Shown piece after piece: positions 17,681 through 25,449 of a stretch of DNA of 37,995 nucleotides (position 1 is the stretch's first letter; every line of letters starts with the position of its first letter). The notes beneath the pieces were generated by a model that made no database searches, was not told the DNA's origin, and worked only from the letters and a program-made list of their open reading frames with translations. The position numbers and the translations under genes were made by a program. Source of the stretch: Limosilactobacillus fastidiosus (lineage in GTDB: Bacteria; Bacillota; Bacilli; Lactobacillales; Lactobacillaceae); assembly GCF_014145505.1 (NCBI RefSeq), contig NZ_JACIUZ010000039.1, positions 1 through 37,995 of the forward strand, written 5' to 3'.

Positions 17681-17765
17681 TAAGGTATTTAAGTAATTAC
17701 CTTCTAATCAATTCTCTTTCTCTCTTATACCAATCATCGCCACCTTCGACGATGATTTTTTTTAT
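17681..17765 (+). ncRNA. Candidate small regulatory RNA (or attenuated leader)
   Basis: A transcript starting near 17681 would meet a terminator at 17732-17757 (AATCATCG with CGATGATT, then a run of T), making an RNA of about 80 nt. It has a small 5' hairpin (AAGGTA 17682-17687 with TACCTT 17698-17703) and an unpaired pyrimidine-rich linker (TCTCTTTCTCTCTTA). UUCUCUUU in the linker can pair with the ribosome-site sequence AAGGAGAA with one G-U pair. This layout is that of Gram-positive base-pairing sRNAs. The alternative is an attenuated leader for the gene at 17810. Confidence 0.5.
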
Positions 17766-17809
17766 TTTTCCAGCTATAATAGTTTGAGTACATGAAGGGA
17801 GTAGAGATT

Positions 17810-18121
17810 GTGGAAGAACAACATGAAGTCTTAGATTTAATTGAATTAATTACCCGAAATGACGGGACCACCTATTACGAGATTGGCAACATGGTTCAAA
17901 ATGGCCGGGCCGAACTTGCAGCTGAGCGAGGATTTATTAAAGAGGTCCGGATTCTACAACTAAATATTCCGCATTCACAAAATGTAATTAAGTATGAGAA
18001 TTTTATCAATACACATTACAAAATGCAGGATGAATCAATGGATCACTGGGATGAGTGGAAACGAACACCAGAAGCAGATCAACTAGTTCATGATATTTTA
18101 GCAGAAAACCATATTGGTTAG
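17810..18121 (+). CDS. Small acidic hypothetical protein
   Basis: I do not recognise this 103-residue protein. It is acidic, has no signal peptide or membrane segment, and appears to be a small alpha/beta cytoplasmic protein (LIELITRNDGTTYYEIGNMV, then VRILQLNIPHSQNVIKYENF). The start is placed at GTG 17810, because AAGGGAG (17794-17800) lies 9 nt upstream. An ATG at 17792 would leave almost no leader after the TATAAT at 17775-17780. It is flanked by the candidate sRNA and the oatA-like gene, with no clear link to either. Confidence 0.75.
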   Translation: MEEQHEVLDLIELITRNDGTTYYEIGNMVQNGRAELAAERGFIKEVRILQLNIPHSQNVIKYENFINTHYKMQDESMDHWDEWKRTPEADQLVHDILAENHIG

Positions 18122-18217
18122 TGAATTATGGGATTATGAATTTAATTTTAAAAGAGTCTATACAGTCATTTATCAAGACATTATAATTAAACAAGATATC
18201 TCTTGGGGGTTCTGTTG

Positions 18218-20062
18218 ATGAACACAAAAAAAGACTTTAGCAATCGCCAAACTCGTCCTCACCACGTTACTGGGATTGATGGTTTACGGACAATTGCTGT
18301 TTTGGGTGTTATTATTTACCATTTATTACCAACTCAAGTAAAGGGTGGTTTTCTTGGTGTCCCATTATTTCTGTTAATTTCAGGTTATTTTATTACTTAT
18401 CAGTTTAGCAAAAAGTTCGAACGTGGTCGTGCTTTGGGCTTGGGACATTTTTATGCCAAACGCTTTTACCGTTTGTATCCGGTCCTTATTACGATGCTAG
18501 TATTAACGATTGCTTATATCACGCTATTTGCTCGTGAATTACTCCATAATATTCGGCAAATCTTTGTTACAAATATTCTTTGGGTATATAACTGGTGGGA
18601 GATTTATCACGGTCAGTCATATTTTGATCAATTTGCTAATAAGTCACCATTTACTCATCTTTGGACATTAGGAGTTGAAGCCCAGTTTTACGTTTTGTGG
18701 CCGGTGATTATCTATTTCTTGTTTAAAATCTTCAAGAAACGTTCAATCGTCCAGTACATTGTTTTAGTATTAGCATTCTTATCCGCAATTGAAATGGCGA
18801 TCCTTTATCACCCAACGACCCTTAACCGAGTTTACTACGGGACAGATACCCGTGCTTTCTCCCTTTTACTCGGTTCTTGGCTTGGCTTAGTTTGGCCGTT
18901 AGATCGACTAAAGAAGAATATTTCGGGGACTGCCTCCCGAGCATTAGATGGCTTAGGACTTCTGACATTAATCATTACTTTATATGGCTTTATCAGCTTG
19001 GACGGGCAGTCAGCCTTTACTTATTATGGAGGAATGTTCTTCTATAGTGTTGTTGGCATGGTTCTTATGGCAACAATTCTTCATCCTGGAAGCCATATGA
19101 ATCGGTGGTTGACTAACCCATTTTTTACTTGGTGTGGACAGCGCTCCTACGGGATTTATGTTTACCAGTACCCTGTCCTCGTTTTTTATGAACGAGCAAT
19201 TAATGTTGGTGTTCACCCAGTAGTTAGTGGAATTGAAGAATTGGCGATCATCGTAATCATTAGTGAATGTTCTTACCGCTTAATTGAGCAACCTTTATTG
19301 AAGCAACGGTTATCTGATATTAAGTGGGATAAGCTTTGCTTTAATAATTGGCGACAAGCTTCGTTGGCGATCGTTGCTTTATTAGTAGTTGGTACAACGG
19401 TTTATGGCCTTTGCCAGCCTAATGTTCAACCGAAAAAGACGGATCTTCAGAAACGAATTGAAAAGAATGATCAACTAACTGAGCAGCATAATAAGCAACT
19501 CAGTAAAGGAAAGAATATTAAGACGGCTAAAATTAGCACGATACAAAAGAAGTACCAACTCAGTAAGACAGAGATTGAGCGTGCACAAAAGTTAAAGGTT
19601 ACGGCAGTGGGTGATTCGGTAATGCTCGATGCCTCGGATAGTCTCCAGCAATTGATGCCCCATGCATATGTTGACGCTAAGGTTGGCCGGCAGGGTTCAC
19701 AAACGCCGAAAATCCTTAGTCAGTTGAAAGATGAAGGTCACCTTAACCAGATTGTAGTTCTTAACCTGGGAAATAATGGGGCAATGGATCAAAAAACGAT
19801 TGACGAGATCTTGAATATAATTGGTAAAGATCGTCAGGTCTATTGGGTAACTCCTCACATTCCAACAAAGAGCTGGCAACAGCAGGTTAACAGTCAGATC
19901 CAAGAGGTTGCTAAGAAACACCACAACGTGTACCTAGTTAACTGGTATGCTGCAAGCAATGGGCAGTCCGGTTGGTTTGCTAAGGATGGTGTTCATATGA
20001 ATAAGCAGGGAAATAATCACTACGCCAAGTTAATTACAAAGACAATCTTGAAACATCAATAA
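18218..20062 (+). CDS. oatA: OatA-like acyltransferase (acyltransferase-3 plus SGNH domain)
   Basis: Membrane O-acetyltransferase of 614 residues, of the type that acetylates peptidoglycan muramic acid and gives lysozyme resistance. The N-terminal acyltransferase-3 domain begins with GIDGLRTIAVLGVIIYHLLP and has about ten transmembrane helices to residue 400. A charged linker (about 405-455) leads to an extracellular SGNH domain with GDS near residue 466 and DGVHMN near 590 carrying the Asp and His of the catalytic triad. The start is ATG 18218, 8 nt after GGGGG. It leads an operon with a MarR regulator and a HAD phosphatase. OatA versus another polysaccharide acyltransferase cannot be settled here. 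Confidence 0.87.
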   Translation: MNTKKDFSNRQTRPHHVTGIDGLRTIAVLGVIIYHLLPTQVKGGFLGVPLFLLISGYFITYQFSKKFERGRALGLGHFYAKRFYRLYPVLITMLVLTIAYITLFARELLHNIRQIFVTNILWVYNWWEIYHGQSYFDQFANKSPFTHLWTLGVEAQFYVLWPVIIYFLFKIFKKRSIVQYIVLVLAFLSAIEMAILYHPTTLNRVYYGTDTRAFSLLLGSWLGLVWPLDRLKKNISGTASRALDGLGLLTLIITLYGFISLDGQSAFTYYGGMFFYSVVGMVLMATILHPGSHMNRWLTNPFFTWCGQRSYGIYVYQYPVLVFYERAINVGVHPVVSGIEELAIIVIISECSYRLIEQPLLKQRLSDIKWDKLCFNNWRQASLAIVALLVVGTTVYGLCQPNVQPKKTDLQKRIEKNDQLTEQHNKQLSKGKNIKTAKISTIQKKYQLSKTEIERAQKLKVTAVGDSVMLDASDSLQQLMPHAYVDAKVGRQGSQTPKILSQLKDEGHLNQIVVLNLGNNGAMDQKTIDEILNIIGKDRQVYWVTPHIPTKSWQQQVNSQIQEVAKKHHNVYLVNWYAASNGQSGWFAKDGVHMNKQGNNHYAKLITKTILKHQ

Positions 20063-20073
20063 GGTGAGTAGGG

Positions 20074-20520
20074 ATGGATAATAATGAAAAACTACTGGAT
20101 AAGGCAATTGATTTATACTTAACCGGGTTAAAGGGACTTGGTTCGTTTATTTCAGAGCCTTCTGCAGAATATTCACTTTCTTTTGAGCAGTACCTAATCT
20201 TAAAAAAGATCATACGAAAACCGAAAATTAAATTAATGGATATTGCGGAGGAAAGAGGGGTAACGAGGAGTGCGATTTCTCGTCAGCTTCGGCCATTGCT
20301 GAATAATAATTATATTAAACAGGAGGCTGATCCGGAAGATCGTCGTCGCTTATTCTTAATTAGTACACCAGCGGGTAAGCAGGTCGAACACCAGATTAGT
20401 TCACTAGTAATGAAGCGCTTTTCAAAGTGGGTTGATGTTTACGGGAAAGATCGCGGTGCCGAACTCCTAGACCTTCTTGAAGATTTCAACAAGCAGATAA
20501 TAATGAGGAGAAAAAGATGA
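20074..20520 (+). CDS. MarR-family transcriptional regulator
   Basis: Winged-helix regulator of 148 residues. The recognition region is MDIAEERGVTRSAISRQL (about residues 50-70) and the wing is QEADPEDRRRLFLISTPAG, both typical of MarR. Helices at either end form the dimer interface. It starts 11 nt after the oatA-like gene and overlaps the following HAD gene by 4 nt (ATGA), so all three are cotranscribed. It may control this operon; its ligand is unknown. Confidence 0.93.
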   Translation: MDNNEKLLDKAIDLYLTGLKGLGSFISEPSAEYSLSFEQYLILKKIIRKPKIKLMDIAEERGVTRSAISRQLRPLLNNNYIKQEADPEDRRRLFLISTPAGKQVEHQISSLVMKRFSKWVDVYGKDRGAELLDLLEDFNKQIIMRRKR

Positions 20521-21323
20521 TTAAAGTAGTTGCATTAGATTTAGATAATACCCTTTTGAACAGTAACAAAGAAATTAGCACACGGAACGAACAAGTTCTT
20601 AAACGGTTACATGCAAAAGAAATTCACGTTGTTTTATGCACTGGGCGGCCAATTAATGCTATTTGGCCATTGATTGAACAACTTGGATTAACTACTCCCG
20701 ATGATTACACGATTACATTTAATGGTGGCTTGGTAATTAATAATGTGTCAAAGGAACGACTATTTGAATTAGGGATGAGGCGGGATGATCTTCAACCTCT
20801 ACTGAAATTTGCTAATGAAGAAAAGGTTCCACTTGATATCTTAGACTTTGATCGGGTATATGAATTAAACGATGTTCCGGGGTCAATTTATAAATCAGTC
20901 CTAAAAAACATTGAATTCCGTGATATTAAGGGTGCTGACCTTCCAGATACGACTTATAGTAAAGCCATTATCGCAATGCCAGCTGAAAAGCTGACGCCAA
21001 TTATCAGACAGTTGCCAGCAGAACTAAAAGAAAAGTATCATGCTGTTCAATCGCAGTCAATGATCATGGAATTCTTACCACCAAGGGTTAACAAGATGAT
21101 TGGTTTGCAGGCGCTTTTGAAACATTTTGGTTTAGACTTAAGTAATCTGATGACGTTTGGGGATGCAGATAATGATTTGGAAATGATTCAGGCTGCTGCC
21201 CAAGGAATTGTAATGGCAAATGGGTTGCCGCAGGTTAAGAAGGTTGCTACCGCAATCACTGATTCAAACGATGATGATGGTGTGGCTACCTATTGTGAGA
21301 AGTATTTTGCAACATTACTGTAA
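20517..21323 (+). CDS. Cof-type HAD-IIB family hydrolase
   Basis: Sugar-phosphate or nucleotide phosphatase-like protein of 268 residues. Motif I is VVALDLDNTLLNS, with the nucleophile D8 and acid/base D10. Motif II is CTGRP, and motif IV is FGDADNDLEM with the metal-binding aspartates. The C2B cap lies between residues 85 and 195. Members of this family usually dephosphorylate sugar phosphates or flavin and pyridoxal phosphates, and the substrate cannot be read from sequence. It is the last gene of the oatA-like operon. Confidence 0.93.
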   Translation: MIKVVALDLDNTLLNSNKEISTRNEQVLKRLHAKEIHVVLCTGRPINAIWPLIEQLGLTTPDDYTITFNGGLVINNVSKERLFELGMRRDDLQPLLKFANEEKVPLDILDFDRVYELNDVPGSIYKSVLKNIEFRDIKGADLPDTTYSKAIIAMPAEKLTPIIRQLPAELKEKYHAVQSQSMIMEFLPPRVNKMIGLQALLKHFGLDLSNLMTFGDADNDLEMIQAAAQGIVMANGLPQVKKVATAITDSNDDDGVATYCEKYFATLL

Positions 21324-21343
21324 TAAAAGATGACAAAATAACT

Positions 21344-21404
21344 AAAAAAGTTGTTAAATAAGGTGATTTATAGCAAAAATCACGGTTAATTTAACAACTT
21401 TTTT
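21344..21404 (+). terminator. Terminator after the HAD gene
   Basis: AAAAAAGTTGTTAAAT (21344-21359) pairs with ATTTAACAACTTTTTT (21389-21404). An inner stem GGTGATTT/AAATCAC makes a long two-part hairpin. Confidence 0.85.
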
Positions 21405-21640
21405 ATTATCTGTTTAGCTAAGTTAGGGATGCCAAAGAAATAACAAATTGCGATATATTAGGCTTTATCACCATAAATTTAATAAATGTGAGTTTTTGTA
21501 CAATTAATATTGCAGTAACTTTACAAACACTTCGCAATAATCTGTTAATCGATATGTTGCTGTTATCTAGTAGTAATATTGATCATGTAATATAAAAAGC
21601 GTTGAATCGAATTAAATGAAAAAAGGATGGGATTGAATTT
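21405..21640 (+). other. AT-rich upstream region of the LysM gene
   Basis: These 236 bases contain no open frame of note. ATTGCGA (21447-21453) and TCGCAAT (21532-21538) are inverted but far apart. I see no convincing -35/-10 pair, although the AT-rich stretch near 21570-21597 is where a promoter would be expected. The length suggests a long leader or regulated promoter. Confidence 0.4.
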
Positions 21641-22186
21641 ATGGTTTCTAAGAAAAAGCTTGCTAAATTAACTGCTTCTATTGGTGCGGTTGTTTTTGGT
21701 GTTGCTGCAACTCAAGGTGCTGTTAACGCTGATACAATTTACACTGTTAAGAGTGGTGACACACTTTCAAGCATTTCTTACAAGTTTAACAAAGACAACA
21801 GCCTTGTTAATAAGATTGCCCAACAAAATAGCATTAAGGATATTAATAGGATTTACGTTGGCCAACGTCTAGTTATCAAGAGCGATGGTGAAATTCAAGT
21901 AGCTCCATCTCAAACAACTACTCAAAAGAGTGCTAATAATAGTCAAACGAGTACTGTAAGTGGATCTGATGCCGCAGCCAAGGCTTGGATTGCTAATCAC
22001 GAATCTGGTGGTAACTACAGTGCGACTAACGGTCAATATATTGGGAAGTACCAACTTTCTGCCTCATACCTTAACGGTGACTATTCTGCCGCTAACCAAG
22101 AACGGGTTGCTGATCAATACGTTGCTAGTCGCTACGGTTCCTGGACCGCTGCCCAACAACACTGGATCGCAAATGGTTGGTATTAA
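21641..22186 (+). CDS. Secreted LysM protein with Apf-like C-terminal domain
   Basis: Exported cell-wall protein of 181 residues. A signal peptide ends at VNA-DT (after about residue 30). One LysM peptidoglycan-binding domain follows (IYTVKSGDTLSSISYKF, about 32-76), then a Ser/Thr/Gln linker, then a C-terminal domain (about 110-181) with AKAWIANHESGGNYSATNG and a terminal WIANGWY. That pattern is found in aggregation-promoting-factor and resuscitation-type lysozyme-like proteins of lactobacilli. The Glu in NHESGG would be the catalytic acid if it is a muralytic enzyme. AAAGGATGG lies upstream. Confidence 0.93.
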   Translation: MVSKKKLAKLTASIGAVVFGVAATQGAVNADTIYTVKSGDTLSSISYKFNKDNSLVNKIAQQNSIKDINRIYVGQRLVIKSDGEIQVAPSQTTTQKSANNSQTSTVSGSDAAAKAWIANHESGGNYSATNGQYIGKYQLSASYLNGDYSAANQERVADQYVASRYGSWTAAQQHWIANGWY

Positions 22187-22191
22187 AAAAT

Positions 22192-22291
22192 AGGGTGTGA
22201 GCCCTTAAAGGCTTTCGGTGGCTAGCGATTTCTCCACCGAACGACGCGTTTATCGTTGGAGGTCGTTGAAGAAGCTTAGGGCGAACACCCT
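22192..22291 (+). ncRNA. Candidate structured RNA, family not recognised
   Basis: About 100 bases fold into nested helices: P1 AGGGTGT (22192-22198) with ACACCCT (22285-22291); P2 GCCCT (22201-22205) with AGGGC (22278-22282); P3 TTCGGTGG (22214-22221) with CCACCGAA (22234-22241). A fourth arm has two exclusive options: AACGA with TCGTT (22253-22257), or CGAC with GTCG (22262-22265). A hairpin with T run ends the region at 22368. It starts 5 nt after the LysM stop, so it could be a 3' UTR element or an independent RNA before ssrA. Confidence 0.45.
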
Positions 22292-22329
22292 TCGTCTATG
22301 TAGACTAGAACGTTAATACTAATAAATAT

Positions 22330-22368
22330 AACTCCCAGCTGAGTGTTAAATGCATTCAGTTGGGAGTT
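22330..22368 (+). terminator. Terminator before ssrA
   Basis: AACTCCCAGCTGA (22330-22342) pairs with TTCAGTTGGGAGTT (22355-22368), followed by CTTTATT. Confidence 0.85.
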
Positions 22369-22439
22369 CTTTATTGAAATAAAATAAGCCTAAGTAGTGC
22401 AATTATGTCACTTCGATGTTACAATAATTACAGTATTTT

Positions 22440-22810
22440 GGGGATGTTTTTTGGATTCGACAGGTATAGGTCGAGTTTCAATTGCGTTTCGAAGGTTGCG
22501 TCTTCGTAAAAACGCTCAGTTTTAAATTATAACTGCAAACAATAATTCAAACTCTTACGCATACGCTGCCTAACAAGTAGCGCGCGTAAATCCATCCTGG
22601 GTTCGTCCATGATGCAGTGATGGGTTTATAAAATAGTGGACTACGCTTAATACTCAGGCTTGAAGCATTAAGAAGAGATTACCAAGCTAGTTAGTCATGG
22701 TTGCCCTGATCAACGGCGTTTTGGCTAATGAAATTTAAATAGTTGAGATACGAACGTAGAGATTGAAATGGCGATATGCTTGGACACGGGTTCGACTCCC
22801 GTCATCTCCA
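22440..22810 (+). ncRNA. ssrA: Transfer-messenger RNA
   Basis: tmRNA rescues stalled ribosomes and tags the nascent chain for proteolysis. The 5' end GGGGATG (22440-22446) pairs with CATCTCC (22803-22809) to form the acceptor stem, and GGATTCGACAGG is the conserved 5' segment. The T arm reads GGGTTCGACTCCC. The resume codon is GCA at 22535 and the tag reads ANNNSNSYAYAA before TAA (22571-22573). The 3' CCA is not encoded: A22810 is the discriminator and TTATAG follows. A weak promoter with TACAAT at 22420-22425 lies upstream. Confidence 0.97.
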
Positions 22811-22934
22811 TTATAGGGTATCAACTTTTTAAGCTGATTTAAGGATGTTGATATATTAGGCATTGAACTTGTTACTATAGCGGTATATTTCCCACTTTCT
22901 GGGTAAAGGTAGTTAAGAGAAATAAGTTCTTAAG

Positions 22935-22965
22935 CAAAAGCTGTCACGGTTTGTGGCAGCTTTTG
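22935..22965 (+). terminator. Terminator downstream of ssrA
   Basis: CAAAAGCTGTCAC (22935-22947) pairs with GTGGCAGCTTTTG (22953-22965), with T-rich sequence after it. The 124 bases between the mature tmRNA end and this hairpin also hold TATCAAC (22819-22825) with GTTGATA (22847-22853), a stem just 3' of the processing site. Confidence 0.75.
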
Positions 22966-22988
22966 TTGTATATATATTATATGAGAAA

Positions 22989-23017
22989 TTGCACAAGCGA
23001 TTTATCGTGCCTAATAG
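22989..23017 (+). promoter_or_regulatory. Possible promoter of the OmpR-type two-component operon
   Basis: TTGCAC (22989-22994) and TAATAG (23012-23017) are spaced 17 bp. If used, the leader would be about 77 nt and would contain the 40-bp dyad. Confidence 0.4.
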
Positions 23018-23035
23018 TTACTCTTAATTATTGCA

Positions 23036-23075
23036 CGATCAAAATATTATTTCCTAGGAAATAATATTACGATCG
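23036..23075. promoter_or_regulatory. 40-bp dyad upstream of the two-component operon
   Basis: A perfect 26-bp palindrome (23043-23068, half-site AATATTATTTCCT) is centred on CCTAGG. Beyond a 2-bp mismatch on each side, CGATC (23036-23040) and GATCG (23071-23075) continue the symmetry. There is no T run, so it is not a terminator. It is likely an operator or a leader hairpin 25 bp before the response regulator. Confidence 0.6.
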
Positions 23076-23100
23076 GGATTCAATTGGAGGAATTGGCATA

Positions 23101-23817
23101 ATGAAGATATTAATGATTGAGGATAATCATTCCGTATGCGAAATGATGGCGATGTTTTTTAAAAAAGAAAATTGGCAATATGAATTTGCTTACGATGGGG
23201 TAGAAGCAGAGGAAAAATTTAATGCTGATCCTCATGAATGGGACGTTATTTTACTTGATTTGAACTTACCAAAGAAGGATGGAATGCAAGTTGCAGCCGA
23301 TATTCGGCGGATTTCATCTATAGTACCATTAATCATGTTGACAGCGCGGGATTCAGAAAGTGATCAGGTTCTTGGCTTAGGAATCGGAGCTGATGACTAT
23401 GTAACAAAACCATTCAGCCCAATTACCTTGATTGCCCGAATTAAGGCTCTCAAGCGACGTTCACAACTTGGTGCTATTCAAGAAAGTCACCAAGCAGCTA
23501 ATGATCGCTTTGATATTAAGACTAAACACTTTAAGATGGATACTAAGACCCGAGAAGTTTATATGCATGGAAAGGCGGTCAAGGATCTGACACCAAAGGA
23601 ATTTGATCTCCTAAAGACCTTGGCAAGCAAACCACGGCAAGTTTTTACACGTTCCCAATTACTTCAATTAGTTTGGGATTATGAATACTACGGTGACGAA
23701 CGGACAGTCGATGCCCACATCAAAAAGCTACGGCAGAAACTTGAAGCAGTTGGTCCCCAAGTAATCCAGACAGTTTGGGGTGTTGGTTACAAGTTTGATG
23801 ATGAGGGTAAAGAATAA
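23101..23817 (+). CDS. OmpR/PhoB-type response regulator
   Basis: Response regulator of 238 residues. The receiver domain (about 1-120) has the acidic pair ED near the N terminus, phospho-acceptor D53 in VILLDLNLP, T in MLTARD and K in VTKPFSP. The winged-helix domain (about 140-235) shows LTPKEFDLLKTLASKP and ERTVDAHIKKLRQK. GGAGG precedes the ATG. Its stop overlaps the kinase start by one base (TAATG), so the pair is coupled. The regulon cannot be read from here. Confidence 0.96.
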   Translation: MKILMIEDNHSVCEMMAMFFKKENWQYEFAYDGVEAEEKFNADPHEWDVILLDLNLPKKDGMQVAADIRRISSIVPLIMLTARDSESDQVLGLGIGADDYVTKPFSPITLIARIKALKRRSQLGAIQESHQAANDRFDIKTKHFKMDTKTREVYMHGKAVKDLTPKEFDLLKTLASKPRQVFTRSQLLQLVWDYEYYGDERTVDAHIKKLRQKLEAVGPQVIQTVWGVGYKFDDEGKE

Positions 23818-25277
23818 TGAAGCTATTGTATCGGTTGATGATTGCTTTTTTTACGGTCATTATTACACTAATGGCGGTCTTAAGTCTCGCATTTATTAAT
23901 GTTACTAACGAGACAATGTACCGGAATACCTGGAATCAGTTAAAAACGTATTCGGATAGTCTTGTTCAGGATGCAATTCGGTACGATACCGTGAATCGTA
24001 AGTTTCGTGGCTTTGAAAATCAGGCGTTGCTTAGTAATGCTGCTTTACTTTCTAACCAGCACGTTCATTTTGCAGTTTTTGATGTTAATCAGAAACAGAC
24101 CTTTGCCAGTAATGGCTTTACACCACAAATTAGTAAGAGTGATTGGAAAAAGTTGAGCAAGGGAAAGACAATCTATTTACGGATTACCCGTCCCCAAATT
24201 AACGTCCATAATTCTGATCATTCGGCAATGACTGAGGTGATTCGACCGTATTTTTACCGTAAAAAGTTAATCGCGGTTGTTTCGATTGCGACCTTCGTTT
24301 CTGTGGTAGAGGAAAATATGCATCAGCTTAAGATTAATCTTGCAGTTGCCTTCCTAATTGCTACGTTGGTTGCTCTAATAATTAGCTATATCATGGCTCG
24401 GTCCATTACAGGAAGGATCGATCGCTTGCGGGTTGCGACTCGACAAGTTTCTAAGGGAAATTATCAGGTTAAGGTACCCGTCAACGGTAAGGACGAAATG
24501 GATGATCTTGCCCGGAGCTTTAACCAGATGACAACAGCTCTTCGTGAATCAGATCAAGAAATTCGCCGCCAGGAAGAACGTCGGCGAAAGTTTCTTGCTG
24601 ATGCCGCCCATGAGATGCGGACACCATTAACCACTATTAACGGTCTTCTAGAGGGCCTTCAGTATGACGCAATTCCAGAAGAAGACCGGAAGCACAGCCT
24701 TGAATTAATGCGGAATGATACCCAGCGATTAATTCGACTTGTAAACGATAACCTAGATTACGAGAAGATCCGGACTAACCAGATCTCAATGGAACGGAAG
24801 TTGTTTGATTGCTCCGCTGTTTTGACGAATCTTAAAGAACAGTTTGCCAAGCGGGCTGGCGAAAAAGGGGATGAGATCCAATTGGATGTCCCAGAGGGCC
24901 TGTTAGTTTATGCTGACTATGACCGGTTCGTTCAGATCATGTTTAACATTATTCAGAATGCAATCCAGTTTACCGACAATGGTCTGATTAAAGTGACCGC
25001 GCGAAAAGTTAAGCACGGTTGTGAGTTTAAAATCAGCGATAATGGTATTGGAATGACCGATGAACAACTCAAGAACATCTGGGAACGTTTCTATAAGGCA
25101 GACCAGTCACGAAGTAATAGCCAATATGGTGAATCAGGGCTTGGCCTATCGATTGTCCATGAGTTAGTAACCCTTCATGGTGGGAAAATTTCCGTTAAAA
25201 GTCAACCAAAAAAGGGAACTACATTCACACTTTTCTTTCCCGATCAGCACAACGCCCCACATTTAAATGTTCAATAA
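23817..25277 (+). CDS. HAMP-domain sensor histidine kinase
   Basis: Membrane histidine kinase of 486 residues, partner of the preceding regulator. Transmembrane helix 1 covers about 5-27, an extracytoplasmic sensor region of roughly 140 residues follows, and helix 2 lies at about 172-194. A HAMP domain (about 195-248, SITGRIDRLRVATRQV) leads to the HisKA domain with phospho-acceptor H265 in DAAHEMRTPL. The ATPase domain has the N box MFNIIQNAIQF, DNGIGM and GLGLSIV. All catalytic boxes are intact. The sensor region matches no type I can name. Confidence 0.96.
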   Translation: MKLLYRLMIAFFTVIITLMAVLSLAFINVTNETMYRNTWNQLKTYSDSLVQDAIRYDTVNRKFRGFENQALLSNAALLSNQHVHFAVFDVNQKQTFASNGFTPQISKSDWKKLSKGKTIYLRITRPQINVHNSDHSAMTEVIRPYFYRKKLIAVVSIATFVSVVEENMHQLKINLAVAFLIATLVALIISYIMARSITGRIDRLRVATRQVSKGNYQVKVPVNGKDEMDDLARSFNQMTTALRESDQEIRRQEERRRKFLADAAHEMRTPLTTINGLLEGLQYDAIPEEDRKHSLELMRNDTQRLIRLVNDNLDYEKIRTNQISMERKLFDCSAVLTNLKEQFAKRAGEKGDEIQLDVPEGLLVYADYDRFVQIMFNIIQNAIQFTDNGLIKVTARKVKHGCEFKISDNGIGMTDEQLKNIWERFYKADQSRSNSQYGESGLGLSIVHELVTLHGGKISVKSQPKKGTTFTLFFPDQHNAPHLNVQ

Positions 25278-25377
25278 TCCTAATTTCACATTTAGACCAA
25301 TGTTTTGTCAAACGTTTTCTTAGCTAATTTAACAGCTATAAATCGTTTTAGACCATCAATTTATTTTGTGAAAGCCC

Positions 25378-25406
25378 TTGTGGAAACGTTTGCAAACGGT
25401 TATAAT
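25378..25406 (+). promoter_or_regulatory. Promoter of the sugar uptake gene, overlapped by a cre box
   Basis: TTGTGG (25378-25383) and TATAAT (25401-25406) are spaced 17 bp. TGGAAACGTTTGCA (25381-25394) fits the CcpA cre consensus TGNAANCGNTTNCA and overlaps the -35 and spacer, so CcpA bound there would repress. Confidence 0.75.
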
Positions 25407-25449
25407 ACTATCTCGTAATCATTATTCATATGAGATAGGAGAGAAAAAG

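Noticed and set aside
22863-22889. Possible promoter TTGAAC/TATATT after ssrA for another small RNA
   Set aside because: The spacing is only 15 bp; the downstream terminator is more simply that of the ssrA precursor.
25311-25325. Second cre-like sequence GTCAAACGTTTTC
   Set aside because: It lacks the TG at the required distance and does not fit the consensus.
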